A stretch of DNA of 64,000 nucleotides, from positions 5,165,501 through 5,229,500 of the forward strand of contig LR882958.1 in assembly GCA_904830895.1 (NCBI GenBank), in the 5' to 3' direction. The translations under genes and the position numbers were made by a program. Positions 18,433 through 26,685 of the stretch are shown in pieces. Under the pieces are notes generated by a model. It saw only the letters and a program-made list of their open reading frames with translations. It did not search any database and was not told where the DNA came from. Every line of letters begins with the position of its first letter. The first letter of the stretch is position 1. The DNA comes from Planktothrix rubescens CCAP 1459/22. GTDB taxonomy: Bacteria > Cyanobacteriota > Cyanobacteriia > Cyanobacteriales > Microcoleaceae.

Positions 18433-18912
18433 TCATTCTAATTTAGAGGTAATCACCTCAATCGGACGCAATACTTTATCATTGACTCGAAATCCTTGAC
18501 GCACAACTTTTGTAATGGTTTGAGGTGAAAGATCCGGTTTAATTTCTCGATCAACAACTTTACAAACTTCAAAATCGGGCTGATTTCCCTCTAATTCAAT
18601 CGGTGTTACTTGTCGTTTTCCGAGAATATTTAATAATTTTTTCTGAACATTTCCTACCGATTTCGGTAAACGTTGAATAAACTGGGGACTAGGATCGGGA
18701 TTATTAGCCATATATTCCATTAAAAAGTCTAAAGCATCGACTACTTCTAATAATTCTAAAAATAATTCTTCATTAGCAGCTTGATTCTCAGAGTCTTGTT
18801 CGCGTAAAGTTTGTTTTAGTGAAACTTCTTGTCTGAGGAGAGTCCCGATTTTATTAAGGATGCGATCGAGGATTTCACTACTTATTAGATGATTCTCGGT
18901 TGGGTGATTCAT
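18433..18912 (-). CDS. GrpE-like nucleotide exchange factor
   Basis: 159 residues. The N-terminal half is a predicted long helix/coiled coil (about 10-90). The C-terminal half matches the GrpE beta-domain: VTPIELEGNQPDFEVCKVVD and the terminal VNDKVLRPIEVI, close to the GrpE ending GY.. .R.LRPA.V.V. GrpE releases ADP from Hsp70. This copy is divergent and lies last in an operon with a variant DnaK, so it probably serves that Hsp70 rather than the housekeeping one. 78 bases and a strong hairpin separate it from the J-like gene. Confidence 0.8.
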   Translation of the reverse strand: MNHPTENHLISSEILDRILNKIGTLLRQEVSLKQTLREQDSENQAANEELFLELLEVVDALDFLMEYMANNPDPSPQFIQRLPKSVGNVQKKLLNILGKRQVTPIELEGNQPDFEVCKVVDREIKPDLSPQTITKVVRQGFRVNDKVLRPIEVITSKLE

Positions 18913-18956
18913 AGTTATTCTATCCTAATTATTCATTGAAAAATTTTTAGTCTTCC

Positions 18957-18989
18957 AGAAACCGGATTTCTTCAAGAAATCCGGTTTCT
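18957..18989. repeat. Perfect 16-bp hairpin (AGAAACCGGATTTCTT)
   Basis: AGAAACCGGATTTCTT and its exact complement AAGAAATCCGGTTTCT are separated by one base. It lies between the J-like and GrpE-like genes. Single arms of this dispersed palindrome occur near 24914, 26533 and 58870. It might attenuate or process the operon transcript. Confidence 0.75.
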
Positions 18990-18990
18990 A

Positions 18991-19347
18991 TTAAAATAAC
19001 GTCGCTCCTAGCTTTTGATCGACTTCTGAAATTTGATTAATTTGCTGAATCATTGTGTCTAAATTATCAAATTCTGATATAAACTTGACTTGAGTTTCTG
19101 GAGTTTCTAACTCAGAAAAGTCAGTGCGTTTAAATCGTTGAATCGGGGGTAAAATCGGGCGAAGATAATCGGCTAAAATTCGTTCTTCCTGATTCATTAA
19201 AGTTTTTCTAGCCTTAGCAATAATATCAGGAGAATAGCTGCGTTTTTTCATGGCTAGAGTAAACGCTTTGGTTATTTCAGCATTGGAAGCACCCGGAGAT
19301 ACTTCTAATACATCATAAGGATTTGGATTAGATAATTGATGATCCAT
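18991..19347 (-). CDS. J-like protein lacking HPD
   Basis: 118 residues. The start NPYDVLEVSPGASNAEITKA is the helix I-II entry of a DnaJ domain. Where HPD should follow helix II the sequence reads KKRSYSPDIIAKA, so the tripeptide needed to stimulate Hsp70 ATPase is absent (SPD replaces HPD). The remainder (residues 65-118) is helical and unassigned. It could dock to the neighbouring Hsp70 without classical stimulation, or use SPD as a weak substitute. It lies 12 bases after the large TPR gene, within the operon. Confidence 0.7.
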   Translation of the reverse strand: MDHQLSNPNPYDVLEVSPGASNAEITKAFTLAMKKRSYSPDIIAKARKTLMNQEERILADYLRPILPPIQRFKRTDFSELETPETQVKFISEFDNLDTMIQQINQISEVDQKLGATLF

Positions 19348-19359
19348 GATTAAATCTTC

Positions 19360-22122
19360 CTAATAATAGATTCCTAACTGAGAGAAAATCGGTTGAAATG
19401 CAGGTTCATTGGGACAAAGTTGATAAGCAAATCGTGCCAGTTGCATAATTAGCTCGTGGGGTAATTGGCGACTTTCTGCACCCTTCATTAAAGCGATAAT
19501 GAACTGTTCAGCCAGGTAGCGACGAACGGGGTCATATTGACAAGATTTTGCTCGTCTAACAGCATCTTCATATCGATTTTGTTTCATCAACTTATGAATT
19601 TCATTGAATTCTTGACCGATCTGATAAATTTCTTTAATCTCTGATTCTTGGGGAAGTAGTTCATAAGCCCATCGACTAAAATTATATAAATCTTCAAAAC
19701 TTAAATTATGTTGATTAAATCCCTCAGCAAAAACTTCTAAGCAGATTTTACCAATTTGGAATTTAAGCTCGTTATTGTTGGAGTTTTTAGCCCGACTAAC
19801 AGCCTGCTCAAATTTACCATTTTTCCAAAGTTGATCGATTTCTTCTGCTACTGTTGTATATTCTATTCTATTGATTAAATCAATAATAATGGGATGATAA
19901 GCATCAATTTTTTGGAGTTCTTTGAGTTGTTGTAATGCCTGAGTAGAATTAATGGTTTTATTGACTAAGTTTTGACGAATTTTTTCCGTTTTATGTTCAA
20001 TTAAATAACTCCGAGATTCTTGACTGTTTAAAAGTTCATACCAAAATTCAGCAAAACTAAACTGTTCATCTATATTTGATATAACGTTCCTTTGGTTTTT
20101 ACATAATCTGTCAATTTGATTAAACCATTCAGAATTAGTTGGAAATTCATGTTTAACTAATTTCAACACAGAAACAGCTTGTTTCCAACGGTTTTGTTGG
20201 AGATAATAATAGCCTTCTGAATAGGATAAAAACCCCTGAGCAAAACGTTCTGCTTCTGTTTTAGGAGATATCCCAGAGGGTTTAATTTTGATAGCTCGTT
20301 CTAAATCTCCTTCAAAAGCCGCAGCCACCGCTATGCCAAAAGAACTATAAAGAGCTACCAAAATTTTAACTTCTAAAACCGATGAATTTGTAACGGTTGG
20401 AAGTTGCAATGTTTTTAAAGAACGTTGATGACGTTCATAACATTCTGGTAAGATAAAAAGAACATCAATGTTAGCGCTAAAGTTAGGAAACTTTTTAATT
20501 AATTGTAAAGCCAGGGTATCTCGACGGAAGCGATCGCGCCACTGTAAATACTCTTGAGGATGATCATCTTTAAGGGTATCAATAGAAGTTGATAGCAAAG
20601 ACTGTAAACGGGTAGAAACCTCTGAATAATTGACGGATTTACCTTGTAACCAAGAAAGATTTTTTAGGTTTAGGGATGGGTCAAGATTAAAGTTTGCTAA
20701 AGCTGTTGTACCTGCTATTAACCAATCTCCGCGTTTATTAGGATAGATTTGAGCTTGATAGTAACAAGCAATAACCCAATTATGCAAGGATTTAATATCA
20801 CAATTTTGAATCCATTGACTTTCTGTATTTTCAGCAATTTTTAACCAATCTTTTTCTTGCCAAATTTCAGACTCTAAACGAGGCTGAATATGGTCTTCTA
20901 AGTTGGATTTTACAATAGGATCAACACCATGTTTTTTGATGAAATTACTGCTACTAGACAGAGCTAATTTCAGTTTATTATTATTAACATATTCCTCAAT
21001 TTCTCTAATTTCTAACAAACGCTGACGTTGAGTAATATTTTGGAGAATTAGACGTTGCTCTTTAACTTGAGGATCAGCTAAAGATTGCCATTCTCGATCC
21101 GCTTGTTGCAAATTATTCTGCTTAAAATAGGCAAAACCTCGCAAGTAATTCGCCTGTTGTCCAGGGACTTTTTCTGAATAATGAATCACCTGATTCCAGT
21201 TTTCTGTTTTGAATGATAAAAGGCTTAACCGCATTCGAGCTTCTGTTAACTCTGGTAATAACATTAAAGCTTCTTGGTAGTGCGTATCTGCTTTTTTAAA
21301 ATCTCCCGATTTCTCAGCTAATAGTCCTTGATTAAATAATTTTTTACCCCGAATAACCCGACTTAATTGCCTAACTAATTCTTGTCCATCTGAACGATTA
21401 AATTGAGCTTGAGCCGGGTCTAATACAGCCAAAGCGTCCTTAAATTGACCTGCTTTTGCCATCGATCTAACTTTTTTTAAGGTTACTTCATATTGTTCTT
21501 CTTGCTTGACTTGAACAGAACTATTTTGAATTGCTGTTTGTAACTCATCAGTCACAAATAATTCCTGGGCTTGTGCAAAATAAGCTAAGGCTTGCTTAAA
21601 CTGTTTTTGTTTAGCTTGCTCTTGACCTGTGGCGAAAAAACTTTGAAATTGATGGCGACATTTAATTTCTTTTTGACAACGCTCAGTGGATTGAATTAAC
21701 TTCGGATCATCAATCAGATTTGTACATTTTTGATACAGTTGTACAACCTGTGATAAGACCGTAATATCCATAGGATTCTTTTGATCAGAGGCTTCAAGTT
21801 TCCTTGCAGAAGCTAAGGTTTTTTGAACCATTTTAACTTGACTATGCCATTTGTTAACCTGGGGTTTAAATTTTTCTAGTACATCTCCCATCGCCATATA
21901 TCTAAATCTTTGTTCAAAAAAAGTAGGCGATGATGGCCATTGAGCGATGACTTTTTTCCCAATTTGAACGGCTTTTAGGAGTTGCTTCCGTTGCGCTAAT
22001 GTTCTAGCTTGTTGAATATCTTTTTTAGATTGGGCTGCTTTTTGAAAAACCTCAACAACACCCACTCCAAAAATGATTAGGCTTAAATAATTAATCCAGT
22101 TTGAAATTGATTTCATGGACAA
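19360..22122 (-). CDS. Large membrane-anchored TPR protein
   Basis: 920 residues. A hydrophobic segment near residues 10-27 (WINYLSLIIFGVGVVEV) looks like a signal anchor. The rest is helical with tetratricopeptide-like repeats, clearest at about 165-190 and 275-350 (GDFKKADTHYQEALMLLPEL). The C-terminal 200 residues contain two similar blocks, (K)FEQAVSRAKN and YEDAVRRAKS, each followed by LE/FAEGF-type and PQE-type helices, suggesting internal duplication. It overlaps the upstream LysM gene by 10 bases, which implies translational coupling. A scaffold role in the Hsp70 module is inferred. Confidence 0.75.
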   Translation of the reverse strand: MSMKSISNWINYLSLIIFGVGVVEVFQKAAQSKKDIQQARTLAQRKQLLKAVQIGKKVIAQWPSSPTFFEQRFRYMAMGDVLEKFKPQVNKWHSQVKMVQKTLASARKLEASDQKNPMDITVLSQVVQLYQKCTNLIDDPKLIQSTERCQKEIKCRHQFQSFFATGQEQAKQKQFKQALAYFAQAQELFVTDELQTAIQNSSVQVKQEEQYEVTLKKVRSMAKAGQFKDALAVLDPAQAQFNRSDGQELVRQLSRVIRGKKLFNQGLLAEKSGDFKKADTHYQEALMLLPELTEARMRLSLLSFKTENWNQVIHYSEKVPGQQANYLRGFAYFKQNNLQQADREWQSLADPQVKEQRLILQNITQRQRLLEIREIEEYVNNNKLKLALSSSSNFIKKHGVDPIVKSNLEDHIQPRLESEIWQEKDWLKIAENTESQWIQNCDIKSLHNWVIACYYQAQIYPNKRGDWLIAGTTALANFNLDPSLNLKNLSWLQGKSVNYSEVSTRLQSLLSTSIDTLKDDHPQEYLQWRDRFRRDTLALQLIKKFPNFSANIDVLFILPECYERHQRSLKTLQLPTVTNSSVLEVKILVALYSSFGIAVAAAFEGDLERAIKIKPSGISPKTEAERFAQGFLSYSEGYYYLQQNRWKQAVSVLKLVKHEFPTNSEWFNQIDRLCKNQRNVISNIDEQFSFAEFWYELLNSQESRSYLIEHKTEKIRQNLVNKTINSTQALQQLKELQKIDAYHPIIIDLINRIEYTTVAEEIDQLWKNGKFEQAVSRAKNSNNNELKFQIGKICLEVFAEGFNQHNLSFEDLYNFSRWAYELLPQESEIKEIYQIGQEFNEIHKLMKQNRYEDAVRRAKSCQYDPVRRYLAEQFIIALMKGAESRQLPHELIMQLARFAYQLCPNEPAFQPIFSQLGIYY

Positions 22123-22658
22123 TTTTCCTCTAAATTAGGAACAAAAAAGACTTCTCCGATCTCAATCGAGCTTTCTCTGCCTTTAAGGGTTGGGTTAACT
22201 GCAACAATTTTTGAAAATAACTGACTGCTACCGTAAAATTGAGCAGCAATTTTATTCAGAGAATCTCCCCGTTTAACGGTGTAATAAAAACCCCCACAGG
22301 ATGATTGAGATCGAGTAGATTTTGCAGTAGATTTGATAGTAGGAGGCTTTAATTCGGGTAAAGGGGTGGTAGTAGTTGCTGTTGAGACTGGCGGAGATGG
22401 TTTAGTAGCAAATAGAGAGGTTCCCATTGCTCCTAAACCGAACCCTAAAACCAGAATTAAAATGGCTAAAATCACCAATTTTCCCGAAATATTGGGTTGA
22501 GTATTTAACGAATTTCCTGCGGGAATTACTATTGATTTTTCGTCAACTATAGGGAGTTCTTGTAGTTGGCGAATTAGAGATAAATCCGTTTCGCAATTCG
22601 GGCAAATATTGTCTTCTATTTCGGGGCGATCGCAAACTGGACAAGTTAATTTAATCAT
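22113..22658 (-). CDS. Zinc-ribbon, transmembrane, LysM protein
   Basis: 181 residues in three parts. An N-terminal zinc ribbon (CPVC at 6-9, CPNC at 19-22) is followed by a transmembrane helix (about 60-84). After a Pro/Thr-rich linker comes a C-terminal LysM domain (about 128-174; YTVKRGDSLNKIAAQFYG, then NP and a VFFVP end). LysM binds peptidoglycan-type glycans, so the protein may span from a cytoplasmic zinc ribbon to the periplasm. Its ATG overlaps the dnaK-like stop codon by one base (TAATG). The combination is unusual and suggests membrane tethering of the Hsp70 machine. Confidence 0.8.
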   Translation of the reverse strand: MIKLTCPVCDRPEIEDNICPNCETDLSLIRQLQELPIVDEKSIVIPAGNSLNTQPNISGKLVILAILILVLGFGLGAMGTSLFATKPSPPVSTATTTTPLPELKPPTIKSTAKSTRSQSSCGGFYYTVKRGDSLNKIAAQFYGSSQLFSKIVAVNPTLKGRESSIEIGEVFFVPNLEENCP

Positions 22659-24868
22659 TAGCGTGTTAATCCTGTAGCAATAGTTCCGGTGGGTAAATCC
22701 TGATCTAAATATTTCATAATATCAGGACGAAGTTCATCAAAAATACGATTGATTTCATATTCATTCCCCTGTTTTAAAGCACTAATTAGTTGGGAAAATT
22801 TACCTTCCATGACTCTAGCATGACTAGGATTAATCCGATAAGCTTGTGCAATTCCTTCACGAGTTAGACAGATTAACTTAACTGGATCTGGCAGGTTCTC
22901 ATACTCTCGTCTTGCATCTTCTGCTAGTTTTTGCAAGGCTGATTTATCATTACGTTCTAGGGCTTGATTTAAGTCTTGAACTAAGGTTTGTAATCGCTGT
23001 TTTTGGGCGGGATGAATTAAGGAATCACAAACCTCTAGGACAAACTCAAACATAGTTTGATAGAATTGAGCAGTATCTCGTTCTTCCGAGGCAAAATTCT
23101 CTAATTCTTTGAGTTTATTCTGAGCAGCTTCTAAGCGATCTGATTGAATCTGATCATTGTGATAAATTTGATTGGCTGACTTGATTACCTCTCCCGCAAT
23201 TTCATTGGCATTTTGCACACCCGTTTCTGTTAAATTAGCAGCCGCATTCAGTTCTTTAATTCTTTGTTCCACCTGTCGAGAGATTTCTTCATTTATCCCT
23301 CCGCGAGAGAAAGAACAACTCACTTTAACCTCTGGTTTGTTTTTGAGTGCAGCCATCATTTGTAAGGAGTTATTTTGTTCATCTAATTCGACCGTTACTA
23401 ACACTTCTGTTCCCCGTGGATAGGGTTGATCTAAGGCTAACCACATATCGCCAATGCGTTCATCTCGGTCAGTGTTATCTAAATCTTTTCTCACCAGATC
23501 GGGACTAAAAAATTTAAAATGAATTAAGCGTTGTCCGTCAGCTTCTGTTTTGAAATTATGGAATTTTTTAACCGGAAGAATCTCTCCTTGCGGAATAATT
23601 ATAAATCGAGGATCATCGACTAATTCAATACAATAATCACGGGAAACTGTTGTGACTTTTTCGGTTAATCCGGCTGCTACAATTGCCGCCCCTTCTGCAA
23701 CTGCATACATGGGATTAGGATGTACTAAAACTTGATTGATTGGGAAAGCTTCTCGAATTTTTTGTTGGACTATAGGAACCTGTGAGGAACCTCCAACTAA
23801 CAAAATTACATCAATTTGATCTAAAGGATAATCAGAATATTTGATCACATCATAGCAAATTTTAACGGAACGCTCAATTAAAGGTGTAATTAATTGCTCA
23901 AATTTTTGACGAGTAATGGTAACTTGAATGGGAACCGCCATTCCTAATTCATCTAATAGAGGTGTGGAAGTAATAATCTCGGCTGAAGGCTGACTACTGA
24001 GTTGAATTTTGGCTTTTTCCGCTTCAATTTTCAGTTCTCCTAATAAACGAACCCGTTGATAATGGGGCATTTTGGCAATTAATTGATCAAGATTATTTAA
24101 ACCTTCTTGACGGGCGACTTCTTGCTTAACAAATTCAATAATTGAGTGATCAAAATCATCTCCTCCTAACCATAAATCCCCGGCTTTCGCAGATTCAATA
24201 AATTGATTGCCCACCGCCGTCACAATTGAACAATCTAAAGTTCCACCCCCGAAGTCATAAACTAAAAGGGTTTTAACTTCATCAGAATTAGGACTATAAC
24301 TATAGGAAATAGCAGCAGCAGTGGGTTCGGGAAGCAGTTCTCGTAAACTTAATCCGGCTTTCCCAGAGGCGATTTGAGTTGCATATCTTTGTTTATCATT
24401 AAAATAGGCAGGAATAGTAACAACGGCTTGATTAATAATACTTTTCTGTCCGGTTTTAGCTTGGTGAGTTTGAGCATTTTGGACTAATTTTTTGAGAATT
24501 TCTGCCGCAATATCTTCAGGTTGATATTCTTTTCCCCCTAACCAAACGGAAAGACTATTATCTGTTCCTTGAGTGGATTTAGTAATTTTATAACCAAAGC
24601 GAGATAATTGTTCTTGAATAACCGGATCATTAAACCCTCGTCCGATGAGACGTTTAATCGAAATGATCACGTTTTCGGGATCGTTTTGCAATTGATTATA
24701 GGCACTATTTCCAACTTTAATTTTACCTTGATCTAAGGCGACGACAGAACGGGTTAATTTTCGATCTGGTGGGGTGTTATCCTCTGCCGTTACGACATCA
24801 GTATGGGCTAATTTAAAAGCTGCTACTGAGTTGGTTGTACCGAGATCAATTCCAACGATGTTACCCAT
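22658..24868 (-). CDS. Variant Hsp70 (DnaK-like)
   Basis: 736 residues. The ATPase domain (about 1-400) is well preserved: phosphate-1 GIDLGTTNS, IPAYFNDKQR, phosphate-2 VYDFGGGTLD, and the adenosine loop LLVGGSSQVP. The substrate-binding half diverges from DnaK. A short beta-region (about 410-540) is followed by about 190 charged helical residues, without the EEVD-like acidic tail. It heads an operon with zinc-ribbon/LysM, TPR, J-like and GrpE-like genes, so it probably forms a dedicated machine. Membrane or cell-envelope placement is inferred from the partners. The general cellular DnaK is expected elsewhere. Confidence 0.9.
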   Translation of the reverse strand: MGNIVGIDLGTTNSVAAFKLAHTDVVTAEDNTPPDRKLTRSVVALDQGKIKVGNSAYNQLQNDPENVIISIKRLIGRGFNDPVIQEQLSRFGYKITKSTQGTDNSLSVWLGGKEYQPEDIAAEILKKLVQNAQTHQAKTGQKSIINQAVVTIPAYFNDKQRYATQIASGKAGLSLRELLPEPTAAAISYSYSPNSDEVKTLLVYDFGGGTLDCSIVTAVGNQFIESAKAGDLWLGGDDFDHSIIEFVKQEVARQEGLNNLDQLIAKMPHYQRVRLLGELKIEAEKAKIQLSSQPSAEIITSTPLLDELGMAVPIQVTITRQKFEQLITPLIERSVKICYDVIKYSDYPLDQIDVILLVGGSSQVPIVQQKIREAFPINQVLVHPNPMYAVAEGAAIVAAGLTEKVTTVSRDYCIELVDDPRFIIIPQGEILPVKKFHNFKTEADGQRLIHFKFFSPDLVRKDLDNTDRDERIGDMWLALDQPYPRGTEVLVTVELDEQNNSLQMMAALKNKPEVKVSCSFSRGGINEEISRQVEQRIKELNAAANLTETGVQNANEIAGEVIKSANQIYHNDQIQSDRLEAAQNKLKELENFASEERDTAQFYQTMFEFVLEVCDSLIHPAQKQRLQTLVQDLNQALERNDKSALQKLAEDARREYENLPDPVKLICLTREGIAQAYRINPSHARVMEGKFSQLISALKQGNEYEINRIFDELRPDIMKYLDQDLPTGTIATGLTR

Positions 24869-24952
24869 GATGTTTGTCCTAATTTAATCTAATATTGATG
24901 ATTTGTTTGAGTGTAGAAACCAAGTTTCTTAGGGTTATGTTTAATTCATGTT

Positions 24953-25153
24953 TTACCCCCTACTTAACTCTGGAATTTTTTGGATTAGATACGCATTACT
25001 TCGCAATAGTTTTCGAGCGAGTTGTTGTTTTTGGATAAAGTTGGGTGATAAATTTTGAGATGAACCTCCTAAACCTAAACGGTAGATCACTTCTTTCGCC
25101 GCAATGGAGCGATAATCAAACCCCATTGAGTCGGCATAAAGGGCGCGGGAAGT
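24953..25153 (-). pseudogene. C-terminal gene fragment upstream of dnaK-like gene
   Basis: An open minus frame with no start ends in TAA at 24953. It reads SRALYADSMGFDYRSIAAKE, then VIYRLGLGGSSQN, then a basic helix. Its composition is coding-like, but I do not recognise the family. It stops being open exactly where the 450-bp direct duplication begins (25154), so the duplication apparently cut the gene. Confidence 0.5.
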
Positions 25154-25608
25154 ATCGCATCCATCATTTTTGAGTTATATCTTAGGAGTTTATACCTCAC
25201 ATATTGTTTTGTCAATCAGTGAAATTACGGAACTTTCGTTTCATATTTTTTTGAAGTTTAGGCTCAATCTACCCCTCGTTAGTCGAGCTATTTCACTAAA
25301 ATATGATCTCTAAAACCCAGAGATAATCGTGCTACCAGTCAGAATCTGATTCGTTTCCCTCCCACATCTCCCGTTCTGAATCTCTTTCTAATTCCCGATC
25401 TAAGGAGTTTTGTTCTCGGTGATCATCCATCGTAACTATCCTGAACATCCCGGTCGGAGTCATATTCGTGGTCGTTGTTGTCGTAACCGTCCTCACCTGG
25501 GCCAAAATTATCGTAATCCATAGTCAGAATCCCTTATGATCACTTCTACTGACCTATTGCAACCTGCGAACAAAATTACGCAAATTTTCAAAAAATTTTT
25601 TTTAGAGT
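25154..25608. repeat. 450-bp direct duplication, copy A
   Basis: Nearly identical to 32041-32492 in the same orientation, from ATCGCATCCATCAT to TTTAGAGT, with scattered substitutions and a 4-base insertion near 25422. It contains AT-rich motif copy 2 (25569-25603) and the broken copy of the acidic gene. The two copies bracket xisHI and the ubiquitin-like operon. No terminal inverted repeats or transposase are visible. Confidence 0.9.
25332..25521 (-). pseudogene. Frameshifted copy of the acidic 61-residue gene
   Basis: Same reading as 32221-32406 for the first 31 codons. A 4-base insertion then shifts the frame into a TGA, giving a 32-residue product. The rest of the ancestral frame, down to the DSDW ending, is still present. 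It is decayed relative to the intact copy. Confidence 0.85.
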
Positions 25609-25642
25609 TCTGGACTCAATGCTATGGTTCGTGTGATTTCTC

Positions 25643-25738
25643 GTTGCTAGGTTCTACCTAGCAATGCCCAATTGCAGGCTCCGCCTGCTATGATTCGGAG
25701 GCAGAGCCTCCTGTTAGCATTCCCTGGTAGAACCAGGG
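25643..25738. repeat. Cluster of short palindromes upstream of xisH
   Basis: Four successive hairpins: around GCTAGGTTCTACCTAGC, GCAGGCTCCGCCTGC (25674-25688), GGAGGCAGAGCCTCC (25697-25711) and CCCTGGTAGAACCAGGG (25722-25738). These are typical dispersed cyanobacterial palindromes. Confidence 0.8.
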
Positions 25739-25790
25739 AACAAGGGAACAATATCTGGTTTATAATTACACTGCAAGAAGGAGTAAAATC

Positions 25791-26207
25791 ATGCCTGCAA
25801 AGGATATCTACCATGATGCTGTTAAAATAGCCTTAGAAAAGGATGGCTGGACAATTACCAAAGATCCCCTAGTCCTGCAATGGGGGGCTAAGGATTTGTT
25901 TGTGGACTTAGGGGCTGAAAAATTACTTGCAGCCCAAAAAAATCATGAAAAAATTGCTGTTGAAATTAAAAGTTTTGTGGGTAGTTCCCAAGTTAATGAT
26001 TTAGAAAAAGCCGTAGGTCAGTATATTGTTTATCGAAATATTTTAGAAGAAATTGAAACTGACAGGGTTTTATATTTAGCAATTTCCCAAAAGGCGTTCC
26101 GAGATATTTTTATTGAACCGTTAGGTAGTCTAGTTTTAAGAAAAAATCAACTACATTTACTTGTTTTTAACCCTCAAAATCAGGAGGTTATACAATGGAT
26201 ACTTTAA
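25791..26207 (+). CDS. xisH: XisH family protein
   Basis: 138 residues, full length for XisH. The start MPAKDIYHDAVKIALEKDGW and the segment IAVEIKSFVG are typical. The fold is related to PD-(D/E)xK nucleases, with a D(x)n-ExK-like core (KDLFVDLGAE then VEIKS). XisH and XisI were named as factors needed for fdxN element excision in heterocystous Anabaena, but they occur widely in cyanobacteria without that element and look like a two-gene mobile or toxin-antitoxin-like unit (inference). AAGGAG precedes the ATG. xisI overlaps by 13 bases. Confidence 0.93.
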   Translation: MPAKDIYHDAVKIALEKDGWTITKDPLVLQWGAKDLFVDLGAEKLLAAQKNHEKIAVEIKSFVGSSQVNDLEKAVGQYIVYRNILEEIETDRVLYLAISQKAFRDIFIEPLGSLVLRKNQLHLLVFNPQNQEVIQWIL

Positions 26208-26530
26208 CAAAATACCAAACCATTATTTATCAAATTTTAAACGAATATGCTAAAATTCCCTATTCCTATGGAGAGCTAGAAAGGAGGTTTATTATTAGTG
26301 AGGACAAAAATAGTTATTTATTAATGACCCTAGGATGGCAAGGAGATCAACGAGTACATGGCTGCTTAATTCATTTAGAGATAAAAGATGATAAAATTTG
26401 GATTCAACGGGATGGAACAGAAGACGGTATTGCTGAAGAATTAGTTAAGGCTGGTATCTCTAAAGAAGATATTGTTTTAGCCTTTCAACCGCCAGAAATT
26501 CGCTCCTATACAGAATACGCTGTTAACTAA
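26195..26530 (+). CDS. xisI: XisI family protein
   Basis: 111 residues, full length. Typical XisI features are the N-terminal YQTIIYQILNEYAKIPYS, the central YLLMTLGWQGDQRVHGC, IWIQRDGTEDGIAEELV and the terminal FQPPEIRSYTEYAVN. It overlaps xisH by 13 bases, so the two are probably translated together. It is the only plus-strand unit inside the minus-strand island, consistent with separate acquisition. Confidence 0.93.
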   Translation: MDTLTKYQTIIYQILNEYAKIPYSYGELERRFIISEDKNSYLLMTLGWQGDQRVHGCLIHLEIKDDKIWIQRDGTEDGIAEELVKAGISKEDIVLAFQPPEIRSYTEYAVN

Positions 26531-26633
26531 TCAAGAAACCGTTATCAAGAAATCGGGTTTTTGAGTTAACCTAATACTAAGCCACTGGACAGCCCTAGCC
26601 TATACTCGACCAGGGGAAGCCCTGGAACAAATT

Positions 26634-26664
26634 AGAAAATTACGCAAATTCTCAAAAATTTTTT
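26634..26664. repeat. AT-rich motif, copy 3 of 4
   Basis: AAAATTACGCAAATTCTCAA followed by AAATTTTTT, 22 bases past the stop codon of the PIN-like gene, then ATTCATT as in copy 1. The position mirrors copy 1 after the GrpE-like gene: both are at the 3' end of a minus-strand operon. Confidence 0.8.
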
Positions 26665-26685
26665 ATTCATTGGAGATTATGAATT

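Noticed and set aside
25791-26530. Evidence for an fdxN excision element
   Set aside because: xisH and xisI alone do not indicate it: there is no xisF-type recombinase and no split fdxN gene in view.
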